Source: JALOAT01 sp041677345 (GTDB taxonomy: Bacteria > Pseudomonadota > Gammaproteobacteria > Thiohalomonadales > Thiohalomonadaceae). From it: a stretch of DNA of 27,101 nt. Positions 1 to 7,195 of the stretch are shown piece by piece (position 1 is the stretch's first letter; each line of letters begins with the position of its first letter). The translations under genes were made by a program, and so were the position numbers. The notes under the pieces are model-generated. The model worked only from the letters and a program-made list of their open reading frames with translations. It was not told the origin of the DNA and made no database searches. Location: assembly GCA_041677345.1 (NCBI GenBank), contig JBAYQE010000030.1, positions 1-27,101 on the forward strand. Direction: 5' to 3'.

Positions 1-192
1 CACGGGGAGCACGGGGGAGAAAGGGGGCTTGTCTATTTCTCAGCCTCCTGGGCGGGCGACGAGTGGGGGGCGTGAGCGGAAGCGTGTGCTCGCAATACAG
101 CCAGCTCTGCGCCACGGGTGCTACCGTGTTCCACTCCGCTCACGGCATTTTGCCCATGAATATCCCCGTGTTCCCCGTGTCCCCCGTGGTTG
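1..192. repeat. Inverted-arm tandem-motif element, copy 1 (left end cut by window)
   Basis: Positions 1-26 carry units of the type CACGGGGAGCACGGGGGAG. Positions 161-192 carry the same type of unit in opposite orientation (ATCCCCGTGTTCCCCGTG and onward). About 135 bases separate the arms. The whole piece overlaps the 3' end of imuA. The layout matches the elements at 10258-10434 and 20487-20612. Short tandem motifs of this kind are common between genes in many bacteria and have no agreed function. The left boundary cannot be seen. Confidence 0.6.
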
Positions 193-860
193 AAATCTTT
201 TGTGCGGGCCAGGTGGATGGCACTGCGCGACCAGCCGCCGCGGCATTTGAGTACCTGCACCACGAGTGCGTCGTCGCCCGGGGCGAGGGCGAGGCGCAGG
301 GCGGCGGGGGAGGCGTGGCGGGCGGCGTGCGTGGGACGGAACAGGAAGCCGAGGGTGTCGCCTTCCTCGGCGGCCAGTTGCAGGCGGCGCAGGGCGCGAT
401 CGTCCGCGGCCTCGGGCCAGGCCAGCACGGCGGCGCAGGCGCCCGAGCGCAGGGCCTGCTCGGTCGCCCACAGGCACTCGCGCGCGGAGGCCTCCACGAC
501 CAGTAGATGGGCCAGGCACAGGCCGGCCGCGGCGAGGGCCGGCGGGTAGGGCAGGTAAGGCGCGCCGATGCAGGCGATCCAGTGCTCCTTCTGACTAAGG
601 GTGGCGAGTGCAGGCATGAGCAGACTCAACTCGCCGATGCCGGGCTGCATGGGAAAGAGTTCGGTGAGGGCGCCCACCGGCCAGCCACCCCCCGGCAGGC
701 ATTCATCCAGTGCGACGTGGCCCGTGGCGACGTGGCCGGTATGTTGTGGCGAGCGGTTGCCGCGCCATATATCGGCACGCTGCAGCAGCGTGTCCAGATC
801 GCCGGAGGCCAGTGCGGCGCCCGTCTTGGCGGAACGGTGCAGGGACCGGGCGGTGTTCAT
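33..860 (-). CDS. imuA: ImuA, RecA-like translesion synthesis accessory protein, with repeat-derived C-terminal tail
   Basis: ImuA works with ImuB and DnaE2 (ImuC) in SOS-induced mutagenic bypass of DNA lesions. The 275-residue product has the family's core: the LPGGGWPVGALTEL segment (residues 55-68), in the position of the Walker A region of RecA/SulA-like folds, and a VQVLKCRGGWS segment (201-211) near the usual C-terminus. The gene starts 6 bases after the lexA stop, so the two are probably one transcript under LexA control. Two features are odd. Residues from about 223 onward (FNHGGHGEHGDIHG and on) are encoded by the tandem-motif element at 1-192 and are not ImuA-like. In addition, a 15-base duplication (712-722 and 727-737) gives TGHVATGHVA at residues 41-50. 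imuB is expected beyond the left edge but is not seen here. Confidence 0.85.
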   Translation of the reverse strand: MNTARSLHRSAKTGAALASGDLDTLLQRADIWRGNRSPQHTGHVATGHVALDECLPGGGWPVGALTELFPMQPGIGELSLLMPALATLSQKEHWIACIGAPYLPYPPALAAAGLCLAHLLVVEASARECLWATEQALRSGACAAVLAWPEAADDRALRRLQLAAEEGDTLGFLFRPTHAARHASPAALRLALAPGDDALVVQVLKCRGGWSRSAIHLARTKDFNHGGHGEHGDIHGQNAVSGVEHGSTRGAELAVLRAHASAHAPHSSPAQEAEK

Positions 861-866
861 GGCGGC

Positions 867-1469
867 TCACAGGGGTTTGCCATTGCGCAGGATGCCTACC
901 CCCAGGCCTTCGATGACCAGCGGGGTGGTGGCGAGGTCCACTTCGATGGGCTGGAATTCGGGATTTTCAGGCAACAGCAGCACGGTGCGCCGACCCTGGC
1001 GGCGAAAGCGCTTCACGGTCACCTCGTTATCGAGGCGCGCCACCACGATCTGGCCGCTGCGCGCTTCCTGCTGGCGGTGCACGGCGAGCAGGTCGCCGTC
1101 CAGGATACCGGCATCGCGCATGCTCATGCCGCGCACCTTGAGCAGGTAGTCTGCCCGCGGCTGGAACAGGCCCGGGTCCAGGGGCAGGCGTTGATCGATG
1201 TGCTGTTCCGCGAGGATAGGCCGGCCCGCGGCCACGCGGCCCACCACCGGGATGCCCAGCTGCGGCAGGCGGATGCCGCGGGAGGAGCCGGGGATCAATT
1301 CGATGGCGCCCTTGCGCGCCAGCGCCCGCAAGTGCCCTTCGGCGGCGTTGGGTGAGGCAAACCCCAGGGCATCGGCGATCTCGGCCCGGGTGGGCGGGTA
1401 GCCGGTTTCCTCCAGGTGTTCACGGATGAGGTCCAGGATTTCCTGCTGTCGCGCGGTGAGCTGGGACAT
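867..1469 (-). CDS. lexA: LexA, SOS repressor
   Basis: LexA represses the SOS regulon until RecA on single-stranded DNA triggers its self-cleavage. The 200-residue product is full length. The winged-helix DNA-binding domain is at residues 1-65 (LTARQQEILDLIREHL, then PPTRAEIADALGF). The cleavage site is Ala81-Gly82 (VAAGRP). The catalytic pair is Ser116 (GMSMRDAG) and Lys153 (TVKRF), matching E. coli Ser119 and Lys156 in spacing. I chose the ATG at 1467-1469 because MSQLTARQ aligns with the family N-terminus and because a LexA box lies just upstream. The in-frame ATG at 1488-1490 overlaps that box and would add seven residues. No strong Shine-Dalgarno sequence is visible for either start. imuA follows after 6 bases. 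This gene is probably autoregulated. Confidence 0.93.
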   Translation of the reverse strand: MSQLTARQQEILDLIREHLEETGYPPTRAEIADALGFASPNAAEGHLRALARKGAIELIPGSSRGIRLPQLGIPVVGRVAAGRPILAEQHIDQRLPLDPGLFQPRADYLLKVRGMSMRDAGILDGDLLAVHRQQEARSGQIVVARLDNEVTVKRFRRQGRRTVLLLPENPEFQPIEVDLATTPLVIEGLGVGILRNGKPL

Positions 1470-1488
1470 GGCATGCAATGGCTCTGAC

Positions 1489-1504
1489 ATGGATGAATAT
1501 ACAG
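1489..1504 (-). promoter_or_regulatory. Probable LexA operator
   Basis: Read on the minus strand the 16 bases are CTGTATATTCATCCAT. They match the gammaproteobacterial LexA box CTGT(AT)4ACAG at 12 of 16 positions. The left half-site CTGTATAT is perfect and the right half is poor. The box lies 20 bases before the chosen lexA start, where autoregulatory operators usually sit. Confidence 0.6.
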
Positions 1505-1876
1505 TAGTGGAGGGACGGGTGGCAGTGCAAGGGCTTATGCCACACGTCCGGAATCGGAGAATGACTTTTCCACCGAGCGACATCCGGAGATTACGCCAGC
1601 AGAAATTCACGTTTTTCTTGAGCGATTTTCTGCGGATTCCTTCCTGGCCCTCTCGCGTACTCGGCTATAGTTGGTCCCGATGGCGATTATTCGGCAATGG
1701 ATTTGCCGCACGTTTACGGATGATTCAGGCGGCTTCACCGAACATAGGGATACTGTGGATGCCCATCGGAACAAGGGCCCGAACATGATCCGAACGCGTG
1801 ATCGCACTCGGTGGACGCGAGAGCGGTGCGTGATGACGGGAAGCCCGCCGGATCCGCAACCGAAGGAGCGACCATC
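1505..1876. other. Divergent intergenic region between lexA and the response regulator
   Basis: No convincing gene lies in these 372 bases. Short open frames on both strands resemble nothing I know. A possible -10 element for the plus strand, TATAGT, is at 1666-1671 but has no good -35 partner. The region should hold the promoters of lexA-imuA (minus) and of the response regulator (plus). A clear Shine-Dalgarno sequence (AAGGAG, 1863-1868) marks its right end. Confidence 0.5.
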
Positions 1877-2518
1877 GTGAGCCTACCAGTCCGGATCGTC
1901 CTGGCAGATGCACATCCAGTGTTGCGCATAGGTTTCAGGACGCTCGCGAAGGAGTGGGGAGACGTACAGATTGTTGGAGAGGCCGAAACCGGCGAGCAGG
2001 CGGTCGATCAGTTCACCAGGCAAAAGCCCGATGTGCTGCTGCTCGACATGGGTATCCCCGGTATCGGCGGCATGGAAACCATCCACAAGATCATGGCGCG
2101 GGAGCCCAAGGCGAAGATCCTGGTGCTCAGCTTCCATGAGAACGCCATCCTGGCCGACAGGGCCTTGCGCGACGGCGTGTTCGGCTACATCAGCAAACGT
2201 TGCGCGAGCGAGAATTTCCATCGCGCCATCCTGCAGATTTCCCAGGGCAAGAAATACATCGATGCGGAGATTGCGCAGGAGATTGCCCTGCAGCAGGTGA
2301 CGGGCGGCAGCAAGCCGTTCATGAATCTCACCGAGCGGGAATTCACCGTATTCCTGATGCTGGCCGAAGGGCGCAGCACCTCTGATGTTTCCAAGGCTCT
2401 GCACCTGTCACCCAATACCATCAACACCCATTACCACCACATCAAAAACAAGCTCGGCGTGAGCAGCAAGGCCGAGATGACCCGCATTGCCATACGCCAC
2501 AACCTGTTCGAAGCCTGA
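1877..2518 (+). CDS. LuxR/NarL-family response regulator, GacA/UvrY-like
   Basis: This is a two-component response regulator that would bind DNA when phosphorylated. I chose the GTG at 1877 because AAGGAG (1863-1868) sits 8 bases before it and because VRIVLADAH is the normal receiver start. The receiver domain spans residues 4-120, with phospho-acceptor Asp57 (LLLDMGIPG), switch Ser85 (LVLSF) and Lys107 (YISKR). The LuxR-type helix-turn-helix is at about 150-205 (LTEREFTVFLMLAEG, then LSPNTINTHYHHIKNKLGV). The length of 213 residues is normal. The acidic pair before the first helix is ADAH instead of the usual DDH, so one metal-binding acidic residue is missing. No histidine kinase gene is nearby, so it is an orphan here. 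GacA or UvrY is the closest comparison, but orthology is not shown. Confidence 0.85.
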   Translation: MSLPVRIVLADAHPVLRIGFRTLAKEWGDVQIVGEAETGEQAVDQFTRQKPDVLLLDMGIPGIGGMETIHKIMAREPKAKILVLSFHENAILADRALRDGVFGYISKRCASENFHRAILQISQGKKYIDAEIAQEIALQQVTGGSKPFMNLTEREFTVFLMLAEGRSTSDVSKALHLSPNTINTHYHHIKNKLGVSSKAEMTRIAIRHNLFEA

Positions 2519-2545
2519 ACAGTCACGGCCGGGGCTTGTGGCCTG

Positions 2546-2580
2546 AAAAAAACGGCCACCCGCGAGGGTGGCCGTGATTT
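2546..2580. terminator. Hairpin terminator between convergent genes
   Basis: A perfect 10-bp stem (ACGGCCACCC at 2552-2561, GGGTGGCCGT at 2566-2575) has a GCGA tetraloop. On the minus strand it is followed by a run of seven T (A run at 2546-2552), which makes a strong intrinsic terminator for the minus-strand gene ending at 2638. On the plus strand only GATTT follows, so it may also stop the response regulator transcript, less well. Confidence 0.8.
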
Positions 2581-2637
2581 GGATCCGCACCGTTCAGTGG
2601 TCGGGACAGGCTCCCTTGCAACGCCCGGGGATGAGGC

Positions 2638-2835
2638 TCAATATTGGCCGCGCAAATGCGCGAGCAACAGCTCGTTACGGCGCAGGCGTTCGATGACCTG
2701 ACCCAGCGCCTCACGATGGCGGGAACTCTCCGGCGCCTTGCGGATGTCCGCAAGCCGGGCTTTGCAGTAGGCGATTTCCCCGAGGATAGGCTCTTCCACA
2801 GCGGTCGGTGGGCGGATTGAACGTGCCATGGCCAT
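2638..2835 (-). CDS. Small conserved-looking protein of unknown function, 65 residues
   Basis: I do not recognise this gene. The open frame extends upstream to 3180, but only the last 65 residues look like protein. The ATG at 2833-2835 has GGAGG 10 bases before it, while the upstream part is rich in Cys, Gly and Pro and covers the hairpin region at 2895-3076. The product is soluble, charged and mostly helical in character (EIAYCKARLADIRKAPESSR, then VIERLRRNELLLAHLRGQY), with no membrane segment and one Cys. It ends 58 bases before a strong terminator that faces the right way for this gene. That terminator and the Shine-Dalgarno sequence are the main evidence that it is real. Confidence 0.55.
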   Translation of the reverse strand: MAMARSIRPPTAVEEPILGEIAYCKARLADIRKAPESSRHREALGQVIERLRRNELLLAHLRGQY

Positions 2836-2894
2836 CTTGTGCTGCCCTCCGGTTGCGTCAGTCAAACACGTCGGTAAGCGTAGACCACTAATGT

Positions 2895-3076
2895 CCCGTA
2901 GGAGCTCACGGGTGGGATGGATGCCCTTCCAAGCACAGCGGTTGACGAACCCGCACCCGCCTACCAGTCGGTGCCTGTAACCGCGCGTCCGGCAAACCAC
3001 AGGCAGGGGCCCACCAGGTAGGCCCCATGCTTTCCAACGGCAGGCCGTTAGTGAAGCCGCATCCATGACCCTGCCG
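2895..3076. other. Structured non-coding region with several perfect hairpins and a partly repeated motif
   Basis: The region can form CCCGT/ACGGG (2895-2899 with 2908-2912). It can form a two-part stem GCGGTT/AACCGC (2938-2943 with 2979-2984) enclosing GCACC/GGTGC (2953-2957 with 2970-2974). It can also form GGGGCC/GGCCCC (3006-3011 with 3021-3026) and CGGCAGG/CCTGCCG (3038-3044 with 3070-3076). Two stretches about 104 bases apart resemble each other: TTCCAAGCACAGCGGTT at 2928 and TTCCAACGGCAGGCCGTT at 3032, each followed by a GAA and CCGCA segment. It lies upstream of the 65-residue gene (minus) and of the hyf operon (plus). It may be an RNA leader, a small RNA or a protein-binding region. 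I could not match it to a known riboswitch class. Confidence 0.45.
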
Positions 3077-3120
3077 GGGGCAAATGTCGGTCCGGGAAAA
3101 CCCGTTATACCGTAGCGAAT

Positions 3121-3142
3121 GGAGCATGCATGGGAGCATGCA
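3121..3142 (+). repeat. Two direct copies of GGAGCATGCA, candidate operator
   Basis: GGAGCATGCA occurs at 3121-3130 and again at 3133-3142, separated by TG, so the repeat length is 12 bases. Each copy contains the palindrome GCATGC. The pair lies about 80-100 bases before the HTH gene and just upstream of a possible promoter, as expected for a regulator binding site. Confidence 0.45.
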
Positions 3143-3157
3143 GCTGATGTCTCACAC

Positions 3158-3187
3158 TTGCTTGTTAAGGTTTGACGCATTTAAAGT
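3158..3187 (+). promoter_or_regulatory. Possible sigma-70 promoter for the HTH-hyf operon
   Basis: TTGCTT at 3158-3163 and TAAAGT at 3182-3187 are separated by 18 bases. Transcription would start near 3194, leaving a leader of about 27 bases before the ATG at 3221. The match is weak. TTGACG at 3172-3177 is a better -35 box but has no -10 box at a suitable distance. Confidence 0.3.
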
Positions 3188-3220
3188 AGGCGCCCAGACC
3201 TAACAATCCAGGGTGTGAGC

Positions 3221-3478
3221 ATGATAACTGCCGCACAGATACGGGCCGCCCGTGCCCTGTTGGGCATGGATCAGCGCAGCCTCGCGGAGGCGGCCGGCCT
3301 GTCGCTGCCCACCATTCAGCGCATGGAGGCCAGCTCGGGTCAGGTACGCGGCAACGTGGAGTCGCTGGTGAAGGTCATCGAGGCCATCGAACGGCGCGGC
3401 GTGGAGCTGCTCGGCGACGGAGTGGCAAGTGCCTCAGGGGGACGGGGGGTGCGGTTCAAGACACCGGAAAACGTATGA
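3221..3478 (+). CDS. Small XRE-type HTH transcriptional regulator
   Basis: This is a predicted DNA-binding regulator, 86 residues from the ATG at 3221. An in-frame GTG two codons upstream at 3215 is possible, but MITAAQIRAARALLG is the usual N-terminus of this type. The Cro/CI-like helix-turn-helix covers residues 4-58 (DQRSLAEAAGLSLPTIQRME). A short Gly-rich tail (SASGGRGVRFKTP) follows. Its stop codon overlaps the ATG of hyfB (ATGA at 3475-3478), so it is the first gene of the operon and is translationally coupled to the complex. It therefore probably controls the operon, perhaps through the direct repeat at 3121-3142. Confidence 0.85.
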   Translation: MITAAQIRAARALLGMDQRSLAEAAGLSLPTIQRMEASSGQVRGNVESLVKVIEAIERRGVELLGDGVASASGGRGVRFKTPENV

Positions 3479-5487
3479 TCATGAGTGCTGCGCTGTCGCT
3501 GGTCTTGTTAGCGGTGGTATTGGCGCTGGCCTCGTCCGCGGCATCCCTGTTCGCGGCGCGGACCCCCACCGTGATACGTCTGCTGGCCATGCCCCTGTTC
3601 TGCCTGGCCGGTATGGCCGCCCTGGCCGGTGGACTTTCGGCACTCCTGAACGGTGACGCCATCACCGCTACCTTGCCACTCGGCCTGCCATGGCTGCCCT
3701 GGCGGGTACAACTGGATGCACTTTCCGGGTTTTTCCTCGCCATCATCGGCGTGGTGAGTTTCGCCGTCGGCATCTACGGCCCCGCCTATGTGCGTGGTTT
3801 CGAAAAGGGCCGTGACTCACTGGTGGCCCTTGGCGGGTTTTCCGGACTGTTCCTCGCCGGCATGATGACCGTGGTGCTCGCCGCCGACGCCTTTCTGTTC
3901 ATGGTGGCGTGGGAGGTGATGTCGCTCTCCTCCTATTTCCTGGTCGCCTTCCAGCACGACAACGCCGCCAACCGCCGCGCGGCCTTCCTCTATCTGCTCA
4001 TGGCCCATGTCGGCGGGCTTGCCATTCTGCTGGGTTACGGGGTGCTGGCCTCATTCGGTGACGGCTTCGCCTTCGACGCCATGCGTGCGGCAACCCTTTC
4101 ACCGGCGTGGGCCAGCGTAGCCTTCGCATTGGCCTTCCTCGGCTTTGGTATGAAGGCAGGCCTGGTGCCGCTGCACGCCTGGCTGCCCGAGGCCCATCCC
4201 GTGGCACCGTCCCACATCTCGGCCCTGATGTCCGGGGTGATGCTCAAGGTGGCGGTGTACGGTTTCATCCGTTTCGTGTTCGACCTGGTGGGCGAGCTCC
4301 AGTGGCAATGGGGCGTGGCGGTGCTGGCCATCGGCTGCATCTCGGCCCTGTTCGGCGTGCTCGCCGCCCTGATGCAACGCGACCTGAAACGCCTGTTGGC
4401 GTATTCCTCGGTGGAGAACCTCGGCATCATCTTCATCGGCCTGGGACTCGCCCTGCTGTTCCTGAGCACAGGCCACAGCCTGCCCGGGGTGCTGGCCTTC
4501 ATCGCCGCCCTTTACCACGCCCTCAACCATGCCCTTTTCAAGGGGCTGCTGTTCCTCGGCGCCGGCGCCATCCTGCACAGCAGTCACGAGCGTGACCTGG
4601 AACAGATGGGGGGATTGCTGCGGCGCATGCCCTGGACCGGTTTCCTGTTCCTCGTGGGGTGCATCTCCATCGCGGCGCTGCCGCCCTTCAATGGCTTCGT
4701 CTCCGAGTGGCTGACCTTCCAGTCGGCACTCCGGGCCTGGCAGTTCGACAGCGGTGTGCTGCGCAGCCTGGTCCCCATCGCCTCGGCAGTGCTGGCACTC
4801 ACCGGCGCCCTGGTGGCGGCCACGTTCGTGAAGGTCTATGGGGTCGCCTTTCTCGGCCAGGCCCGCAGCCGGCACGTCCGTCACGCCCGGGCGGTGCCTT
4901 TTGGCATGCGGGCCGGGCAAGCAGTGCTGGCCGCGTTGTGCCTGCTCATGGGTGTGATACCCACCGGGGTGATCGGCGCACTCAATGCCATTCCCGAGCA
5001 ACTGCTGCACAGCGGCCTGCCTCAGGCCGTATCCCATAACTGGCTCAGCGTGAACCTCGCCGCCTCCAACAGCGCCAGCTACAGCGCACCGTTGGTAGCC
5101 GTGTTACTGGCGCTGATCGTGGCCGCTGTGGTCTGGGTGCTGCACCGTGGACCGGTGCGCCGGGTGCGCCGCTGCGATGCCTGGGACTGTGGTTTCGCAC
5201 CGCCGGGCAATCGCATGCAATACACCGCCACCGCCTTTGCCCAGCCCATCCGGCGTGTATTTGCCCACCTGTTCCTGGTGGATGAGGCGGTGGTGCCGCG
5301 CAACGACGGCGGCCAGCGCTATCAGCTCACCATCGGCGATCGTACCTGGGGCATCTTCTATCTGCCGGTGGCGCGCTGGGTGGAGGCCGCTTCGCGTCGC
5401 GTGGTGCGCCTGCAGTCCGGCAACGTGAGGCTTTATCTCGGCTGGACCTTGCTCACTTTATTGGTGCTGCTATGGATCATCTCCTGA
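3475..5487 (+). CDS. hyfB: HyfB-like membrane subunit, antiporter-like (NuoL/M/N family)
   Basis: This is a proton- or cation-translocating membrane subunit of a complex-I-like complex. The 670 residues are close to the length of E. coli HyfB. About 14-16 hydrophobic segments fill the protein. Family landmarks are the TM glutamate in AWEVMSLSSYFLVAF, GMKAGLVPLHAWLPEAHP (lysine and the discontinuous-helix region), the conserved Lys in RDLKRLLAYSSVENLG, and HALNHALFKGLLFLGAG. The C-terminal part (RRCDAWDCGFAPPGNRMQYT onward) is the extension typical of HyfB and HycC, ending in a last TM helix. The start overlaps the HTH gene stop. A second ATG at 3481 is equally possible. It overlaps hyfC by 16 bases. 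The pumped ion cannot be told from sequence. Confidence 0.88.
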   Translation: MIMSAALSLVLLAVVLALASSAASLFAARTPTVIRLLAMPLFCLAGMAALAGGLSALLNGDAITATLPLGLPWLPWRVQLDALSGFFLAIIGVVSFAVGIYGPAYVRGFEKGRDSLVALGGFSGLFLAGMMTVVLAADAFLFMVAWEVMSLSSYFLVAFQHDNAANRRAAFLYLLMAHVGGLAILLGYGVLASFGDGFAFDAMRAATLSPAWASVAFALAFLGFGMKAGLVPLHAWLPEAHPVAPSHISALMSGVMLKVAVYGFIRFVFDLVGELQWQWGVAVLAIGCISALFGVLAALMQRDLKRLLAYSSVENLGIIFIGLGLALLFLSTGHSLPGVLAFIAALYHALNHALFKGLLFLGAGAILHSSHERDLEQMGGLLRRMPWTGFLFLVGCISIAALPPFNGFVSEWLTFQSALRAWQFDSGVLRSLVPIASAVLALTGALVAATFVKVYGVAFLGQARSRHVRHARAVPFGMRAGQAVLAALCLLMGVIPTGVIGALNAIPEQLLHSGLPQAVSHNWLSVNLAASNSASYSAPLVAVLLALIVAAVVWVLHRGPVRRVRRCDAWDCGFAPPGNRMQYTATAFAQPIRRVFAHLFLVDEAVVPRNDGGQRYQLTIGDRTWGIFYLPVARWVEAASRRVVRLQSGNVRLYLGWTLLTLLVLLWIIS

Positions 5488-6437
5488 ACGCAGCCGCCCC
5501 CGTCGCGGCTGTCCTCCAGGCAATGCTGTACGCCGCCGCGGCGCCGTTGCTGGTGGGCTGGATCCGCAAGGTGAAGGCACGGCTGCAGAACCGGCGCGGA
5601 CCATCGGTTCTGCAGCCGTACCGTGACCTGCGCAAGCTGCTGGCCAAGGAAGTGCGGGTGGCACACACGGCTTCACCGCTGTTCCGTGCTGCCCCGTACA
5701 TCGTGTTTGCCGCCACCTGGCTGGCCGCCGCCACCGTGCCGCTGCTGGCCGTGAACCTGCCCACTGCCGCCTTGGCCGATATCATCGTGCTGGTGGGACT
5801 GCTGGCGCTGGCGCGGTTTTTCCTGGCCCTGGCCGGCATGGACGTGGGTACCGCCTTCGGTGGCATGGGTGCCTCCCGCGAAATGCTGGTTTCGGCCCTG
5901 GCCGAGCCGGCAATGCTCATGGCGGTGTTTACCCTGGCCATGACGGCCCACAGCACCAATCTCGCGGGCGTGATCGATTTCCAGTTGAGCAACGAGTTCG
6001 CGCTGCGGCCGTCGTTCATGTTCGCCCTCGGCGGGTTGGTGCTGGTGGCGCTGGCCGAGACCGGCCGCATCCCGGTGGACAACCCGGCCACGCATCTGGA
6101 ACTCACCATGATCCACGAGGCCATGCTGCTGGAATATTCCGGCCGGCACCTGGCCCTGATGGAGTGGGCGGCGCAGATCAAGCTGCTGCTCTACGGCACG
6201 CTCATCGCCAACGTATTCTTCCCGTGGGGCATTGCCCAGAGCTTTGCCGCCGGTGCGCTGGGCATGGGCATCGCCGCGGTCGCCGCCAAGCTGTTGCTGC
6301 TGGGCGCTGCGCTCGCCATCGGTGAGACGGTGCTGGCGAAGATGCGCTTGTTCCGCGCCCCGGCGTTCCTGAACCTGGCGTTGCTGCTGGCCCTGCTCGG
6401 GTTGCTCAGCCACGTGATCCTGGAGGTGGGGGCATGA
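5472..6437 (+). CDS. hyfC: HyfC-like membrane subunit (NuoH family)
   Basis: This subunit anchors the peripheral arm to the membrane and forms part of the quinone-cavity or coupling region in complex I and group 4 hydrogenases. The 321 residues and about eight TM helices fit the family. Conserved NuoH/HyfC features are RRGPSVLQPYRDLRKLLAKE near the N-terminus (cytoplasmic loop), GMGASREMLVSALAEPAML, the acidic loop ETGRIPVDNPATHLELTMIH, and EAMLLEYSG. The acidic residues of that loop are intact, so the coupling path looks functional. It starts inside the end of hyfB and overlaps hyfE by 4 bases (ATGA). Confidence 0.9.
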   Translation: MDHLLNAAAPVAAVLQAMLYAAAAPLLVGWIRKVKARLQNRRGPSVLQPYRDLRKLLAKEVRVAHTASPLFRAAPYIVFAATWLAAATVPLLAVNLPTAALADIIVLVGLLALARFFLALAGMDVGTAFGGMGASREMLVSALAEPAMLMAVFTLAMTAHSTNLAGVIDFQLSNEFALRPSFMFALGGLVLVALAETGRIPVDNPATHLELTMIHEAMLLEYSGRHLALMEWAAQIKLLLYGTLIANVFFPWGIAQSFAAGALGMGIAAVAAKLLLLGAALAIGETVLAKMRLFRAPAFLNLALLLALLGLLSHVILEVGA

Positions 6438-7195
6438 GCCTCGTCTCCCTGCCGCTGCTGCAGCAGTTTCTGCTCGTGCTGGCGGCCCTGGTGTTGTTCA
6501 CCTCGTTCGTTCTCCTGTCCCAGGCACGGCTGGTATCGGCCATCCACGCCTTCGCCTGGCAGGGCGGGCTGGTGGCGGCGGTCACCGGCGTGGTGGCCGT
6601 GGCCGGCAGTTCCGGCCACCTCTACTTCTCGGCGCTGCTCACCCTGGTGCTCAAGGCGGCGCTGATCCCCTGGATGCTGCACCGCCTGATCCGCCGCCTG
6701 GAACTGGAACGCCACGTGGAGTCACTGCGTTGGCCGGCCATCGTGAACATGGTCGCCGTGATCCTGGTGATCTTCAGCTACTGGCTGGTGCTGCCCATGG
6801 TGCAGCAGGAACTGGCGTTCACCCGCAACATCGTGGCCATCAGCCTGGCCGTGGTGCTGATCGGCCTGTGGATGATGGTGGTGCGCCAGCAGGCGGTGGC
6901 CCAGGTGTTGGGTTTCATGTCCATGGAAAACGGCCTGTTCCTGGCTGCGGTTTCCGCCACGGCCGGTATGCCGCTGGTGGTGGAACTCGGGGTCGCTTTC
7001 GACGTGCTGGTCGCCATGGTGCTGTTCGGCGTGTTCTTCTTTCAGATCCGCCAGAGTATCGATTCACTGGACGTGGACCGCCTGAACCGGCTGACGGAAA
7101 CGGTGGACGAGGAGGCGGATCTCGAATTCAGCGCTGCTCCACGCCGGCCGCACACAGTCACCGCCCGGCCTGCGGCCGTGGAGGAGGCTGAATGA
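6434..7195 (+). CDS. hyfE: HyfE-like membrane subunit (NuoK-related)
   Basis: This is a small membrane subunit of Hyf-type complexes, related in its core to NuoK. The 253 residues carry about six to seven hydrophobic helices, including the glutamate-bearing helix MSMENGLFLAAVSATAGMPL (the MENG motif shared with HyfE). After the last helix comes a hydrophilic tail of about 45 residues (from roughly 207), charged and Pro/Ala-rich. This makes it somewhat longer than E. coli HyfE, which is about 216 residues. It overlaps both neighbours by 4 bases. I rely on membrane pattern, the MENG motif and operon position. Confidence 0.82.
   Translation: MSLVSLPLLQQFLLVLAALVLFTSFVLLSQARLVSAIHAFAWQGGLVAAVTGVVAVAGSSGHLYFSALLTLVLKAALIPWMLHRLIRRLELERHVESLRWPAIVNMVAVILVIFSYWLVLPMVQQELAFTRNIVAISLAVVLIGLWMMVVRQQAVAQVLGFMSMENGLFLAAVSATAGMPLVVELGVAFDVLVAMVLFGVFFFQIRQSIDSLDVDRLNRLTETVDEEADLEFSAAPRRPHTVTARPAAVEEAE

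Noticed and set aside
2836..3180. Long N-terminal extension of the 65-residue gene
   Set aside because: The extra residues are Cys/Gly/Pro-rich without pattern, cover the hairpin region, and a good ribosome binding site sits at the internal ATG (2835).
2895..3210. Integron attC site, c-di-GMP or glycine riboswitch, 6S RNA
   Set aside because: CCTAACAA (3199-3206), GTTAGTG and the tandem hairpins brought these to mind, but core-site consensus, aptamer core bases and 6S shape do not fit.
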